Below, in pieces: positions 7,275 to 15,775 of a stretch of 64,000 nucleotides of DNA. The position numbers and the translations under genes were made by a program. Where the stretch lies: assembly GCA_910578285.1 (NCBI GenBank), contig CAJTQL010000003.1, positions 73,743 through 137,742 of the forward strand, written 5' to 3'. Source of the DNA: an uncultured Helicobacteraceae bacterium (GTDB lineage: Bacteria > Campylobacterota > Campylobacteria > Campylobacterales > Helicobacteraceae). Each line of letters opens with the position of its first letter. The first letter of the stretch is position 1. The notes below the pieces were generated by a model. It searched no databases. It was not told where the DNA came from and worked only from the letters and a program-made list of their open reading frames with translations.

Positions 7275-8586
7275 TCAAGGGCTTGACATCATTGTCGATG
7301 AAACGCAATCCAATTCCCATATAGACTCCTGATAGATTTGAGTTGATGATATTATCCCAGCCCACAAATGCATCGATATAACGCAATAATGTGTAACGTA
7401 AATAGGCGCGCACATGAGGCGATGAACCGCGCACATCAAGCTTGCTACCGAAGTCGTAAATATCCAATGTCATTTTGAGTTTGTTGTGTAGCGCAAAATA
7501 ATCGATTCCTCCGCCCGCACTACTTTCGATGATCCCTGCACGAAAGAGCCAATCGCCATATCGCTTGCCAAGCTGTGCGTTAAAATAATATTTGTCTTTG
7601 TCGCCCTTTTTGGGCAAGATAGGCTCGCCATTTGCATCAACACGTGAATAGTTGTCTGTACCGACAACTTCGCCCATATAGTAGTATGTTGGATTGGGCA
7701 TATAATTCACAGAAAAAGCCCCTCTGGAACGTGAATCGCGCATGAGATATTCGGCGCGCATGCCAAGCTCGATTTGACTTTTATCGATTGCGCCCAAAAC
7801 ATTATCGAGCCGTTGTACAACCGTGCGCCCTTCGGTAAAAAAGCTATCGACAGAGTGTAGAGTGTTTTTGAGCGGTTCTTTGTTTTCTACAACGAGCTCA
7901 TCGGCATTGGTAAGAAGCGAATCAAGCTTATCAGCAATCATGGGCAAGCGCGCGTTCAGAATCTGCGCGGTTTTGCGAAACTCATCGCCTGCGCCTTGCA
8001 GGCTTGTGAGCATATCATGCGCTGAAGTCTCGAGCGATTCGAGTTGTGCGCCCAAGTTGCCTGAAACTTGTCGGATATTGGCGAGCGTCTCTTTGAAATT
8101 GAGCTTGGCTTCTTCGTCTATGAGACCCTGAAATTGGGCGAGGAATCGTTTAAACTCATCTGCTGCGTCTTTGATGGCAGCTGCTGTTTGGTCGAGTGTT
8201 GGAAGTGCTGTGAAATTCGTGATTTGTCCATTATCATCTAATGTTTGCGCGCTTTTTCCGGGGACAATTTCAATATATTTGCCTCCAAGCATGCTTTCTT
8301 GTGCAATAATCGCTGTGGAATCGATGGGGATTTTGATTGTATCATTCACGACCAATGTTGCTTGTGCCTTGTTGTCGCGCAAGAAAATTGCGCTCACAAA
8401 GCCTACATCGACACCATTTACACGTACTTTTGCATATTGGCTAAGCCCGCTCGCGTTGTTGAGCTCGATATGTAGATGATAGCCTTTTTGTCGCCCATAA
8501 CTCAATTGTGCGATTTGCGTGCTCATGGTAAATAAAAGCACAATCCCGATGACAACAAAAATGCCGACTTTGGCTTCTTGCCTCAC
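7246..8586 (-). CDS. MlaD/MCE-domain lipid-transport protein
   Basis: 446 residues. One N-terminal membrane anchor (about 7-28) is followed by an MCE domain (GYHLHIELNNASGLSQYAKVRVNGVDVG to GGKYIEIVPG, about 36-110), a long helical region (130-260), and a C-terminal beta-rich region of about 170 residues. MCE proteins form periplasmic hexamers that carry phospholipids between the membranes for the Mla ABC system. No MlaE or MlaF gene is adjacent. The large C-terminal extension with aromatic-rich strands (YMPNPTYYYMGEVV) is unlike E. coli MlaD and could contact the outer membrane. GTG start, directly abutting lptD. Confidence 0.85.
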   Translation of the reverse strand: MRQEAKVGIFVVIGIVLLFTMSTQIAQLSYGRQKGYHLHIELNNASGLSQYAKVRVNGVDVGFVSAIFLRDNKAQATLVVNDTIKIPIDSTAIIAQESMLGGKYIEIVPGKSAQTLDDNGQITNFTALPTLDQTAAAIKDAADEFKRFLAQFQGLIDEEAKLNFKETLANIRQVSGNLGAQLESLETSAHDMLTSLQGAGDEFRKTAQILNARLPMIADKLDSLLTNADELVVENKEPLKNTLHSVDSFFTEGRTVVQRLDNVLGAIDKSQIELGMRAEYLMRDSRSRGAFSVNYMPNPTYYYMGEVVGTDNYSRVDANGEPILPKKGDKDKYYFNAQLGKRYGDWLFRAGIIESSAGGGIDYFALHNKLKMTLDIYDFGSKLDVRGSSPHVRAYLRYTLLRYIDAFVGWDNIINSNLSGVYMGIGLRFIDNDVKPLIGTIGGAAK

Positions 8587-10719
8587 TTATAGTCCTTCCA
8601 CAGATATTTTGAGCGGCAATGTAACAAGAGGTAACAAGCCGACTTCAAACATAATGTATTTTTCTTCTTGCGGGCGCACACCACTAGAGGTAAGCAGAGG
8701 GCGCACTTCTGATGCCAGACGCACGCGATACGAAAAACAGCGAATGGCTTTGTGGATTCCAACATTCCATGTGCGGAAATATTGTTTGTCGTAATCATAT
8801 CCAATACTACCAAATAAATCAAACCATTCAAATCTCTTATTGATTCCAGCATGGATAAAGTTTGCGGCATTCCAATCCCATGTTTGCTCCAAAAAACGCA
8901 TATAGGCTCTGCGCCGAAAATGCCCCGCATAAATGGCGATTTGTTCATCTGTGTAGCTCACGTCATGTGAAATTTCAGCGATTTTACGTTTTGAGGGGGA
9001 ATAAAAAAGTGAGCTTGTTAGTGTCCAATTGTCATTTGGAATTATGCTAATTTCATGTTCAAAATCACCATAGGTTGTTGTGTTGCCATGCGTGTAAATG
9101 GGCTGCGTAATTTTATGCGCAATTTGCATGCCATTTCCAAAATGAAAATATTGTTGAGCTCTTAATGTTAATTCATTATAGTCGCCCGTAATTTCAAAGA
9201 AATCGATGTTGCCGACTTGATGAAAAAATCCATTGATATCATAATTTACCTCAAGATGTAGCGAATGTAAAAAATCAGAATAGGGGCGCACAAGGTCGCT
9301 ATAAAGCGCAACCTGATAGTTGTTTGCAAAAATAAGGCTGCGCGTGAGCTCGTTTGGTTGCGAATCGCGCCGATAATAATCCGCCCTCATGCCTTGAAAG
9401 TTGGTGCCAACTTCGAAAAAAAGATAGTCTTGGAATAGCGATTGCGTCAAGGCGATGGGCAAATCAAATTCATTTTGGACAATACTATAGCCGCTACGCA
9501 CTGTGTAGTTGTTTGTACGAAAATCGATATTGTATGTAACTTTGTCCCAAAAAAATGGTGCGGTATAGCGGTGGTATTGCAATGAGGGCAAGATTTGTGT
9601 TGTATATTGATTATTGATTTGTGCAAGGTCGATTTGATAGCGCACATATGTGCCGAGATAATCATCTGCGCCATTGAGAAAGAAATTGATACGTGATGTG
9701 AGTAAGCTATCATACATATCCACATCAATGCTGTCATGTTCTCGGATATGTAGATAATCGACATCGTTGATGTTGCTCCAGTCAATATAGAATCCGTTTT
9801 CGTGAAAATGAGATGGCAGAATCTCAAACAAATTGTAGCGCGTATAAAGCAGCTGAAAGCCCTTATATTTCGTGTTTGCAAGGTCATATTGTTTTTGGTA
9901 GGATTCTTTGACATCAAAATAGCCAAGATTGAGCTTAAGAATCTGATTGGTATCGTCTGCATAGCGATATTCTAGCTCCGCACCATAGCCTCTTTTGCTG
10001 CGCATCATTGTTGTAATTGTGGCATCTTGACGCTCGTCAATTGCATAGAAAAAGGGCTGGTTGTAGACAAATCCATCGTTACGAGAGGTCTTGAGACGTG
10101 GAAAAAGAAAGCCTGTTTTGCGCTTTTGGTCAAGCGAAAAGGCAAAATAGGGGAAATAGAAAACGGGATATTTGTAGGCATAGAGCCGTGCGTTCCAAAG
10201 TGAAAGCCACGAATCTTCCGTGTTGTAGCTGCCGCTCGAAAAGGCGATGCCCCATATTGGCAGCTCGACACTACATGAAGAAAATGTCGAATCGCGCAAT
10301 GTATAGGACGTTTTGCGCATCTCCGCTTCTTGTGCGGTTATCCAAATCCCTGTGGTTGTTTCTTGGAGATAGAGTGGGGCAAGTAGGGCAAAATTTTCAT
10401 CGAGCTGCAAGCGCACTTTTTGAGCGCGCATATAGAGAGATTCGCCTTGAAAAACATGCACATTGCCTTCCATGAGAATCTCGCGCGTTGTTGTGTTGTA
10501 GTATGCAAAATTGGCGTTGGCATAATAGCCACCTGAAACAACAAGGACATTACCGCTGCCTTTGATGATGTCGCCATCTAGTTCCATAGAATCTGCGAGC
10601 AGCTCGAAGATTCTGCGGTTTTGTGTGTTGTAATGTTCTACACTAGGCTGCGCTGCCAAAATGGCAGATAAGGCGAGGCTAATCCAAAGAAAGCGCAATG
10701 GTTTTTGCCAATTTGTCAT
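8587..10719 (-). CDS. lptD: LPS-assembly outer-membrane protein LptD
   Basis: 710 residues from ATG 10719, chosen because a signal peptide follows (WQKPLRFLWISLALSAILAAQ); an in-frame start 132 bp upstream would put the signal peptide inside the chain. LptD and LptE form the outer-membrane translocon that inserts LPS. The N-terminal 25-180 region is an OstA-like beta-jellyroll (ILMEGNVHVFQGESLYMRAQKVRL) and the rest is a large beta-barrel rich in alternating aromatic strands, ending in an aromatic/Leu stop motif (SVEGL). It overlaps the RDD gene by 41 bp. Only a few Cys residues are visible, so the disulfide pattern of E. coli LptD may not apply. Confidence 0.92.
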   Translation of the reverse strand: MTNWQKPLRFLWISLALSAILAAQPSVEHYNTQNRRIFELLADSMELDGDIIKGSGNVLVVSGGYYANANFAYYNTTTREILMEGNVHVFQGESLYMRAQKVRLQLDENFALLAPLYLQETTTGIWITAQEAEMRKTSYTLRDSTFSSCSVELPIWGIAFSSGSYNTEDSWLSLWNARLYAYKYPVFYFPYFAFSLDQKRKTGFLFPRLKTSRNDGFVYNQPFFYAIDERQDATITTMMRSKRGYGAELEYRYADDTNQILKLNLGYFDVKESYQKQYDLANTKYKGFQLLYTRYNLFEILPSHFHENGFYIDWSNINDVDYLHIREHDSIDVDMYDSLLTSRINFFLNGADDYLGTYVRYQIDLAQINNQYTTQILPSLQYHRYTAPFFWDKVTYNIDFRTNNYTVRSGYSIVQNEFDLPIALTQSLFQDYLFFEVGTNFQGMRADYYRRDSQPNELTRSLIFANNYQVALYSDLVRPYSDFLHSLHLEVNYDINGFFHQVGNIDFFEITGDYNELTLRAQQYFHFGNGMQIAHKITQPIYTHGNTTTYGDFEHEISIIPNDNWTLTSSLFYSPSKRKIAEISHDVSYTDEQIAIYAGHFRRRAYMRFLEQTWDWNAANFIHAGINKRFEWFDLFGSIGYDYDKQYFRTWNVGIHKAIRCFSYRVRLASEVRPLLTSSGVRPQEEKYIMFEVGLLPLVTLPLKISVEGL

Positions 10720-11158
10720 GGAAGCCTCGCCTAAACGGGTCGGCAAAGATTGCGATAAAAGGAAGATAATAGAGCATTGCGCTGATGAGACGAACAAAAG
10801 AACGAATCGCAGCTTGCTTATAGGAGGGGTTGTCGAGCATTGTTGTATCAACCACGCGAATCTTGCAGAGCATTTTGCCTAATGTCGAGCCATAGAGTGT
10901 GATAAACAGCCAATGGTAGATAAAAACAAGGACAATACTCAAAGGAACAAGCGTTAAGATGATTCCCATAAGTGCTTTGCCATCGAGAATTCCGTTCTCG
11001 ACTTTGAGTGCGGCGATGTCGCCATAGACTGTGGCAAACACGATGAGCGAGAGCAGGGCATCGTCAATGATATACGCTGAAATGCGCGTTTGTAGGTTTG
11101 GAATCTTGAGATTCTCGCGCTCAAGCGTCTCTTCGATTTTGTCGTTTTCTGTCTTCAT
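10679..11158 (-). CDS. RDD-family membrane protein
   Basis: 159 residues from ATG 11158, which overlaps the purD stop as ATGA. The RDD domain is recognised by TRISAYIIDDALLSLI near residue 26 (Arg-Asp-Asp), two hydrophobic segments, and the middle GSTLGKMLCKIRVVD motif, then a third membrane segment and a PFRRGFHDKLAKT end. RDD proteins are small multi-pass inner-membrane proteins; some act in ion transport or antiport, but no specific role can be assigned. It is placed between purD and lptD, an order I recall from H. pylori. Confidence 0.88.
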   Translation of the reverse strand: MKTENDKIEETLERENLKIPNLQTRISAYIIDDALLSLIVFATVYGDIAALKVENGILDGKALMGIILTLVPLSIVLVFIYHWLFITLYGSTLGKMLCKIRVVDTTMLDNPSYKQAAIRSFVRLISAMLYYLPFIAIFADPFRRGFHDKLAKTIALSLD

Positions 11159-12411
11159 TGTAATGCCCATTGTGCAATGTCATCGCGCATTTGTTTGCCA
11201 CTAAAGTGCACGCTTTTGCAGAGCAGATATGCCGAATCGCGTGCTTCTTTGAGGCTGTCAGCGACACCAACGCAAGCGATGACGCGCCCCCCTGTGGCGA
11301 GCAAATCTTCTCCGCTGCGCGAAACGCCCGCGAAACATAGATGTGCGCCCTGCGGCGAGGGCGGATCAAATGCAATCACGACAGGCTTAGGCGAGGAATA
11401 GGGATATTCAGCTGTGGCGAGCACAACACAAACAGCACTTTGTTGTGTGAAACATACATTGAGATTCTTGAGATTGCCTTGCGCGCAGGCGGTGAGCACA
11501 TCAAGCAGGGGCGTTTGCAACAAAGGCAGCAAAACTTCGCATTCAGGGTCGCCAAAGCGTACATTGAACTCGAGTAGATAGGGTTTGGAATCAACAACCA
11601 TGATTCCAGCGAACAAAACGCCTGTGAATGCGCGCTTTTCTTGTCGCATTCCTGCAAGCGTTGGGGCGATGATGGTGCGCGAAATCGTGTCCATAATCTC
11701 TGGTGTCGCTGCTGGGGCGGGGGCATAAGCGCCCATTCCACCTGTATTGGGTCCTTTGTTGCCGCTTAGTAGCCGTTTGTGGTCTTGAGCAGCAGGAAAC
11801 AGCACAAAGTCCTCTGAATCACACACTGCAAATACAGAAAGCTCGAAACCTTCGAGATATTCTTCGATGACCACGCGCTTGCCTGCTTCGCCAAATGCCT
11901 CGCCGCTCAACATCGATTCGAGTGTCTCGCTTGCCTGCTTCGCATCTTGTGCAATCACCACGCCTTTGCCTGCACAAAGCCCATCGGCTTTGATGACGGC
12001 AGGATAGCCGAGTGTATTGGCAAAGTCGAGCGCCTCGTTCAAGTCGCTTGTTTGGATAAAGCGCGCTGTGGGGAGGTTGTGTCGCTTTGCAAAGTCTTTC
12101 ATAAATGCTTTTGAGCCTTCCAAAATCGCCGCTTGCTGGCTTGGACCAAAAACCAAGAATCCTGCTTGTGCAAAAAGATCGCTTACGCCCGCAAGCAGTG
12201 GTGCTTCAGGACCAACAATAACGAGTGAAATAGGAATGTCTTGTGCGATATGCAAAAGCTCATCATAAGAAGAGGCGATAAGGTTTTTGCCAAGTGTCTC
12301 TGTCGCTCCATTGCCCGGTGCAAAATAGAGCTGTGCAACGCGAGAATCGCTTGATAGTGCTAGTCCTAGCGCATATTCCCTTGCGCCATTTCCTATAATG
12401 AGGATTTTCAT
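11155..12411 (-). CDS. purD: phosphoribosylamine-glycine ligase
   Basis: 418 residues. GARS joins phosphoribosylamine to glycine with ATP in the second step of purine synthesis. Clear marks: ILIIGNGAREYALGLAL at the N-terminus, the ATP-grasp region YPAVIKADGLCAGKGVVIA, the family signature LLEFNVRFGDPECEVLLP, and FPAAQDHKRLLSGNKGPNTGGMGAYAP. Length is typical. The next purine gene, purN, is at 23.9 kb. Its mRNA probably starts at a TATAAT box 224 bp upstream and contains the 6S-like RNA candidate. Confidence 0.96.
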   Translation of the reverse strand: MKILIIGNGAREYALGLALSSDSRVAQLYFAPGNGATETLGKNLIASSYDELLHIAQDIPISLVIVGPEAPLLAGVSDLFAQAGFLVFGPSQQAAILEGSKAFMKDFAKRHNLPTARFIQTSDLNEALDFANTLGYPAVIKADGLCAGKGVVIAQDAKQASETLESMLSGEAFGEAGKRVVIEEYLEGFELSVFAVCDSEDFVLFPAAQDHKRLLSGNKGPNTGGMGAYAPAPAATPEIMDTISRTIIAPTLAGMRQEKRAFTGVLFAGIMVVDSKPYLLEFNVRFGDPECEVLLPLLQTPLLDVLTACAQGNLKNLNVCFTQQSAVCVVLATAEYPYSSPKPVVIAFDPPSPQGAHLCFAGVSRSGEDLLATGGRVIACVGVADSLKEARDSAYLLCKSVHFSGKQMRDDIAQWALQ

Positions 12412-12449
12412 AATTGATGATTCTCCGATGGGTGGTATAGCCCCAAATG

Positions 12450-12628
12450 ACCGCTACCAACGCTATTCTGGCCCCAAAAAGCCAACAACTTAGGCACAAG
12501 CATTTTATTAGGCGCAGAACCTCACCACTAGGGCTGCAAGCGGAAATGCGACACACCAAAATGACTATGCACCCAAACACACTTCGATTGTTAGACCGCA
12601 TTGTGTTGGAAACCCGAATCATCTAGGA
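12450..12628 (-). ncRNA. ssrS: candidate 6S RNA upstream of purD
   Basis: The 243-bp gap upstream of purD has a TATAAT box on the minus strand and about 180 nt that can fold as one long hairpin with a central bubble. A closing helix CCAACA (12598-12603 region) pairs with TGTTGG near 12481-12487, an inner arm GGGTGCA pairs with TGCAGCCC with one bulge, and a large unpaired middle separates them. That is the layout of 6S RNA, which mimics an open promoter and binds sigma-70 RNA polymerase. I recall that the H. pylori 6S RNA lies next to purD, but could not verify this. Ends are approximate. It could instead be a purD leader. Confidence 0.5.
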
Positions 12629-12634
12629 ATACGC

Positions 12635-12640
12635 ATTATA
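12635..12640 (-). promoter_or_regulatory. -10 box upstream of the 6S-like RNA and purD
   Basis: TATAAT on the minus strand; the predicted start near 12628 is over 210 nt before the purD ATG. Confidence 0.55.
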
Positions 12641-12654
12641 GCCCCCGCTTGCTT

Positions 12655-13629
12655 TTATCTTGCTAAAGCCTGTTTGAAAAATTCTGGCGCAAAGTATTGT
12701 GCCGCTTCGTCATAGCTGATGATGAGGCGAGGCGCACCAAAGCTATATGGCAGAATCTCATAGGGCTGGTACAAAAATGCGATTCCGTTGTATGTGGGCG
12801 CAATAATCTTGCTCACCTCAAAATCAGATGAATCTTCGTCGACAAAAGCCGCCGTGCCATATTTTTGCACCTCTTGCAACAAACGTTGCTTGAGCTTGGG
12901 CAGATTTGTTTGCAACAGCGCTTTGGTGCAATCGAGCTCCTCGCCATTTAGCGAGAATGTACGCAAGTCATAGACATGCGAGGCATGCGCGCCGCCCGTG
13001 TAGCTCGAGGTGATTTCCTCGAAAACGATGCGTTCCGAATCGAAATAGACGATTTCGAGCAAGAATGCCGCATCATAAACTTCGTCTTCCTCGAAAACAT
13101 CGTCCTTGAGCGCCTTTTGTGCCGCTTTGTCAAACACCTGTGGCATTGTGGCGCATTGGTAGGGCATGTTGTAGGCTTTTTGCAACACATCTTGAACCGC
13201 CGCATCGTTTGAGCATAGCGCGGTGATACTCATCGATGTCTTGCGGCGCTTTTGCGCAAAGGTCGCACGTTGCACGCGAAATTCGCGAAACGTTGGCGCA
13301 ATCTTTTGCCCTTGCCACTGCACATTTTCGAGCGCGCCATGCGCAAAGTGCGCCTTGAGATTCTCACCACAGATGATCTCACCCTCGCTTGGTGCGTCTG
13401 TGTCGTTGCTAAAATAGCGTTCGCTTTCGCCCAAGTGGCAGCCTTGTTGCGCCAAGCCGCCAAGCCCCGCAAAGAGGAATCGCACCTTGCCTTTTGGCGC
13501 TGCGGCGCTTGCCATATACAAAAACGCGTTCTCGCCGAGCGTGTAGGTTTTGTAGGATATTTCAATTGCCTTTGGGCTCTTTGCCCAAAGAATGCCGCAC
13601 ACGGCAAGAAACACCAAAAAGATTCGCAT
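12655..13629 (-). CDS. secreted DUF3298-type (RsiV/PdaC-like) protein
   Basis: 324 residues with a cleavable signal peptide (MRIFLVFLAVCGILWAKS). The C-terminal half has the DUF3298/DUF4163 pattern: an ITSSYTGGAHASHVYDLRTFSLNGEEL segment, then a helix-rich stretch and FLYQPYEILPYSFGAPRLIISYDE near the end. This domain occurs in periplasmic or extracytoplasmic proteins such as RsiV and PdaC, where it can bind glycan or lysozyme; here the ligand is unknown. Four Cys in the mature part could form disulfides. It is divergent from leuC with back-to-back -10 boxes (13656-13661 minus, 13674-13679 plus). Confidence 0.75.
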   Translation of the reverse strand: MRIFLVFLAVCGILWAKSPKAIEISYKTYTLGENAFLYMASAAAPKGKVRFLFAGLGGLAQQGCHLGESERYFSNDTDAPSEGEIICGENLKAHFAHGALENVQWQGQKIAPTFREFRVQRATFAQKRRKTSMSITALCSNDAAVQDVLQKAYNMPYQCATMPQVFDKAAQKALKDDVFEEDEVYDAAFLLEIVYFDSERIVFEEITSSYTGGAHASHVYDLRTFSLNGEELDCTKALLQTNLPKLKQRLLQEVQKYGTAAFVDEDSSDFEVSKIIAPTYNGIAFLYQPYEILPYSFGAPRLIISYDEAAQYFAPEFFKQALAR

Positions 13630-13655
13630 TGCTTTCTCCGACTGATTTTATTGCC

Positions 13656-13661
13656 ATTATA
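13656..13661 (-). promoter_or_regulatory. -10 box for the DUF3298 gene
   Basis: TATAAT on the minus strand, 26 bp before the ATG at 13629. Confidence 0.5.
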
Positions 13662-13673
13662 GCCCATTTTTGC

Positions 13674-13679
13674 TACAAT
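13674..13679 (+). promoter_or_regulatory. -10 box for leuC
   Basis: TACAAT 21 bp before the leuC ATG; the TSS would lie about 15 bp from the start codon. Confidence 0.45.
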
Positions 13680-13700
13680 GCCTAAAAACAGGAAACGGAA

Positions 13701-14963
13701 ATGCAGCAAACGATTACGGAAAAAATCTTTTCGGAACACTCGGGCACAGAGGCGCGCGCGGGGCAGATTGTGGAATGTCCTATCGATATGGTGATTGGCA
13801 ACGACATCACCACGCCGCTCTCGATTCGGGCGTTTGAAGAAAGCGGCGCAAAGAAGCTTGCAAATCCTAATGGATTTTGTATTGTACTTGACCATTTTAT
13901 CCCCGCGCAAGACATCGCGAGCGCAAATCAAGCAAAGATTAGCCGCGCTTTTGCGCGCAAGCACCAGCTCAAATATTTTTTTGACGAAAAAGACATGGGA
14001 ATCGAGCATGCGCTCTTGCCCGAAAAGGGCATTGTCGTGAGCGGCGATGTCATTATTGGCGCGGATTCACACACATGCACGCACGGCGCGCTTGGCGCCT
14101 TTAGCACAGGCATGGGCAGCACAGACATTGCCTATGCGATGATTACGGGCAAGAATTGGTTCAAGGTCCCAGAATCGATTCGTGTTGAATTTGTGGGCAA
14201 GCCCGCACAGCATATCTATGGCAAAGACTTGATTCTCGAGTTGATTCGGCAAATCGGTGTCGATGGAGCACTCTACAAGGCGCTTGAGTTTTGCGGGGAG
14301 AGTTTGCAATATCTTGGGATGGATGATAGATTTAGCCTATGCAATATGGCTGTTGAGGCGGGCGCAAAGAATGGAATCATTGCCCCCGATGCGATTACAC
14401 AGGCGTTTCTTGCCGAGCGCTCGTTGCGCGCCAAACCAAAAATCTATGCGAGCGATAGTGGCGCGCAATATGTGCAGCATATTACGATTGATGTCAGCAG
14501 GCTTGAGCCTGTTGTTGCGTATCCGTTTTTGCCCAGCAATGGCAAGAGTATTGCGCAAGCCGTCAAGGACAACATCGCGATTGATCAAGTCTTTATCGGC
14601 AGCTGTACCAATGGGCGATTGAGCGATTTGCGTATTGCCAGCGAGATTTTGCGCGGCAAGCGGGTGCATGACAATGTGCGGTTGATTGTTACGCCGGGCA
14701 CGCAAAGAATCTACCGCGAAGCACACAAGCTCGGGTATGTCGATACATTGCTTGATGCAGGTGCGCTGATTTCTAACCCAACATGCGGTGCATGTTTGGG
14801 AGGGTATATGGGCATTCTTGGCGAGAATGAACGTTGCGTTTCGACCACCAACCGCAACTTTATCGGGCGCATGGGAGCAAGAAGCTCTGAAGTCTATCTT
14901 GCTAATGCGGCTGTGGCGGCTGTGAGTGCTTTGCATGGCAAGATTGCGGACCCGCGACAATAG
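13701..14963 (+). CDS. leuC: 3-isopropylmalate dehydratase large subunit (LeuC type)
   Basis: 420 residues, matching the shorter archaeal/epsilonproteobacterial LeuC class rather than the 466-residue E. coli type. The aconitase-superfamily enzyme isomerises isopropylmalate in leucine synthesis. The [4Fe-4S] ligands are visible in FIGSCTNGRLSDL (Cys near 299) and NPTCGACLGG (two Cys near 360). GADSHTCTHGALGAFSTGMGSTDIA near residue 115 is the usual substrate loop. The activity needs a LeuD small subunit, and none follows: the next gene is lutA 48 bp on. Homoaconitase-type large subunits look very similar, so the pathway rests on finding leuD, leuA and leuB elsewhere. Confidence 0.88.
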   Translation: MQQTITEKIFSEHSGTEARAGQIVECPIDMVIGNDITTPLSIRAFEESGAKKLANPNGFCIVLDHFIPAQDIASANQAKISRAFARKHQLKYFFDEKDMGIEHALLPEKGIVVSGDVIIGADSHTCTHGALGAFSTGMGSTDIAYAMITGKNWFKVPESIRVEFVGKPAQHIYGKDLILELIRQIGVDGALYKALEFCGESLQYLGMDDRFSLCNMAVEAGAKNGIIAPDAITQAFLAERSLRAKPKIYASDSGAQYVQHITIDVSRLEPVVAYPFLPSNGKSIAQAVKDNIAIDQVFIGSCTNGRLSDLRIASEILRGKRVHDNVRLIVTPGTQRIYREAHKLGYVDTLLDAGALISNPTCGACLGGYMGILGENERCVSTTNRNFIGRMGARSSEVYLANAAVAAVSALHGKIADPRQ

Positions 14964-15011
14964 CGCCACGATTCTAAAACTTTTGGTGTTGAGCTTTAAA
15001 GGAGAGGCTTT

Positions 15012-15752
15012 ATGAATAGTAGAAAAGTGTATTTTTTTTCAACCTGTATTGGTGCGGTCGCTTGTGCAAATACATGTGTGAATGCGATAAAGCTCTTGCA
15101 AAAAGAAGGCTTGCAAGTGATTTTTAAAAAAGACCAAACATGCTGTGGGCAGCCAAGCTTTAACTCGGGATATTATAAAGAAACAAAAGAGATTGCATTA
15201 TATACCATGCGATTGTTTGAAGAGGATTGTCCAATTATTCTGCCAAGCGGTTCGTGTACGGGTATGTTGCGCTCTGATTATCTGCAATTATTTGCAGGCA
15301 CCAAACAAGAGGAAGAAGCAAAGAGATTCTGTGCGAGCATCTATGAATTGAGCGAATATCTCGACAAAGTGCTTCATGTGCGCTATGAAGACAGAGGCTC
15401 GCCTGTGGCGGTTACGTGGCATAGCAATTGCCATGCGTTGCGCACAGCAAAATGTATCGATTCTGCCAAGACATTGCTTCGGAGCTTGAAAAATGTCGAT
15501 TTAGTCGAGCTCGAGCGCGAGGAAGAATGTTGTGGGTTTGGTGGGACATTTAGCGTCAAAGAGCCAGAAATCTCTCATGCAATGGTGAGCCGCAAGATTG
15601 CTGACATCAAAGCGCGCAATGTCGAATATCTCATCGCGGGCGATGCGGGTTGCTTGTTGAATATCGGCGGAGCGATGAAAAAACAAGGCGTCAATGTAAC
15701 ACCAATCCATCTCTATGACTTTTTAGCACAGCGTATTGGTCTAGCAGATTAA
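15012..15752 (+). CDS. lutA: lactate utilisation protein A (Fe-S oxidoreductase subunit)
   Basis: 246 residues with two CCG-domain motifs: TCCGQPSFNSGYY near residue 45 and ECCGFGGTFSVKEPEIS near 175, each with an upstream Cys partner (CIGAVACANTC; WHSNCHALRTA). These ligate Fe-S clusters in LutA/YkgE proteins. With LutB and LutC it oxidises L-lactate to pyruvate and passes electrons to the respiratory chain. The ATG follows AAAGGAGAGGCTTT. First gene of a lutABC operon, 48 bp after leuC. Confidence 0.94.
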   Translation: MNSRKVYFFSTCIGAVACANTCVNAIKLLQKEGLQVIFKKDQTCCGQPSFNSGYYKETKEIALYTMRLFEEDCPIILPSGSCTGMLRSDYLQLFAGTKQEEEAKRFCASIYELSEYLDKVLHVRYEDRGSPVAVTWHSNCHALRTAKCIDSAKTLLRSLKNVDLVELEREEECCGFGGTFSVKEPEISHAMVSRKIADIKARNVEYLIAGDAGCLLNIGGAMKKQGVNVTPIHLYDFLAQRIGLAD

Positions 15753-15775
15753 GATGGAACGATAAAGGATAGAGA

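Noticed and set aside
10720..10851. Longer lptD start with 44 extra residues
   Set aside because: It would place the signal peptide inside the chain and overlap most of the RDD C-terminal region.
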